The notes beneath the pieces were generated by a model. That model made no database searches. It was not told where the DNA came from and was given only the letters and a program-made list of their open reading frames with translations. Source: Planctomycetaceae bacterium (GTDB lineage: Bacteria > Planctomycetota > Planctomycetia > Pirellulales > Thermoguttaceae). From it: DNA of 5,821 nucleotides. The DNA is taken from positions 1 through 5,821 of the forward strand of contig JAITAZ010000535.1 of assembly GCA_031283825.1 (NCBI GenBank), read 5' to 3'. The position numbers and the translations under genes were made by a program. This document shows positions 5,590 to 5,821 of this stretch, in pieces (positions within the stretch are counted from its first letter, which is position 1; each line of letters opens with the position of its first letter).

Positions 5590-5670
5590 GGCGATCAACC
5601 TGATCGGTGATCAACCTGATCGGTGATCAACCTGATCGGTGATCAACCTGATCGGTGATCAACCTGATCA
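5583..5670 (+). repeat. Tandem array of a 16-bp unit (five copies plus a half)
   Basis: Units at 5583, 5599, 5615, 5631 and 5647 read CCTGATCGGTGATCAA, with one difference (GGC for GGT) in the first; a final CCTGATCA lies at 5663-5670. There are no spacers. Each unit has two GATC sites, giving 11 in 88 bp. The array overlaps the GTAG end of the inverted hairpin. Its reverse complement starts GATCAGGT, as do the single 16-nt units elsewhere, so it looks like local amplification of that end. Confidence 0.9.
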
Positions 5671-5821
5671 ATAAACGCCTACTGAATAATTACAATATTT
5701 AAAAACCGTGAACGCTTACAAAAAAACAATATCGCATACTATCGTACCAATACTGCGTAACATGAGTTACTAAAAAATCTAATTGATCATTAACAATATT
5801 TACTAATTTGTCACGTCAAGT

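Larger units (their letters stand above)
5395..5775. mobile_element. 381-bp module with terminal inverted repeats (MITE- or BIME-like)
   Basis: The ends 5395-5415 and 5755-5775 are inverted repeats matching at 19 of 21 positions, with the shared core TAACTCATGTTA. Inside, in order, are a direct-repeat copy with a REP-like hairpin (5429-5503), an AT spacer, a CGTTGCC hairpin, an inverted REP-like hairpin (5541-5589), a 16-bp tandem array (5583-5670) and AT-rich DNA. It encodes nothing, and I see no clear target-site duplication. A non-autonomous element moved in trans is the likeliest reading, but a chance pairing of repeat edges is possible. Confidence 0.5.
4819..5821. other. About 1 kb of gene-free, hairpin-dense repeat DNA
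   Basis: No reading frame of convincing length or composition is present on either strand, and I recognise no tRNA or known RNA family. Positions 4819-4980 are plain AT-rich DNA (ribF leader). A small hairpin TTAGAG-ATT-CTCTAA sits at 4981-4995. From 4993 to 5775 almost every base belongs to a repeat or hairpin, described separately. Positions 5671-5754 are AT-rich filler inside the terminal-repeat module, and 5776-5821 shows nothing recognisable. Confidence 0.7.

Noticed and set aside
5583..5670. CRISPR array
   Set aside because: The units are 16 bp, perfectly tandem and have no spacers; no cas gene is present.
5583..5670. Replication origin with iterons or Dam sites
   Set aside because: Repeats and GATC sites are suggestive, but I see no DnaA boxes, replication initiator gene or dnaA/dnaN neighbours.

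Overview
The window looks like chromosomal DNA from an AT-rich bacterium, most likely a planctomycete. The best evidence is the long minus-strand gene at 435-3380. It has an N-terminal membrane anchor, a helical segment ending in the LEP-Y-V-V/K-GDT transition, a LysM domain and a YkuD-like tail, an order I associate with LysM/L,D-transpeptidase proteins of Pirellulales-type planctomycetes. The assignment rests on remembered family features, not on a search, and the AT-richness would point to an atypical (possibly host-associated) lineage.

Layout. Positions 1-267 (+) hold the last 88 codons of a gene whose C-terminal domain looks like a PD-(D/E)XK nuclease. It converges on the LysM gene, and 268-434 contains a candidate terminator for each strand. 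Positions 435-3380 (-) encode a 981-residue membrane-anchored protein with about 730 residues of Pro/Ser/Thr/Asn-rich linker, a LysM domain and a YkuD-like domain that has lost its catalytic cysteine motif. Positions 3381-3876 are AT-rich and non-coding, with a few palindromes and a stray copy of a 16-nt repeat unit. Positions 3877-4818 (-) encode a complete RibF (riboflavin kinase/FMN adenylyltransferase). Positions 4819-5821 contain no convincing gene but a dense collection of hairpins and repeats.

The repeat region is the most unusual part. It has two direct copies of a 75-bp core (3 mismatches), each containing GTAG placed directly before a perfect hairpin, which is the layout of REP elements. 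A third, inverted copy of the hairpin joins a tandem array of five 16-bp units with 11 GATC sites in 88 bp. The second direct copy, the inverted copy and the array lie inside a 381-bp module (5395-5775) bounded by 21-bp inverted repeats that match at 19 of 21 positions. Between the two direct copies are a 65-bp nested palindrome (5141-5205) and a 117-bp element (5263-5379) that can fold in two alternative ways. This looks like non-autonomous repeat DNA (REP/BIME- or MITE-like) that would be mobilised in trans; no transposase is visible here.

The genes do not form an obvious pathway. RibF supplies FMN and FAD. The LysM protein probably acts at the cell envelope. The nuclease-like fragment belongs to a separate, oppositely oriented unit.
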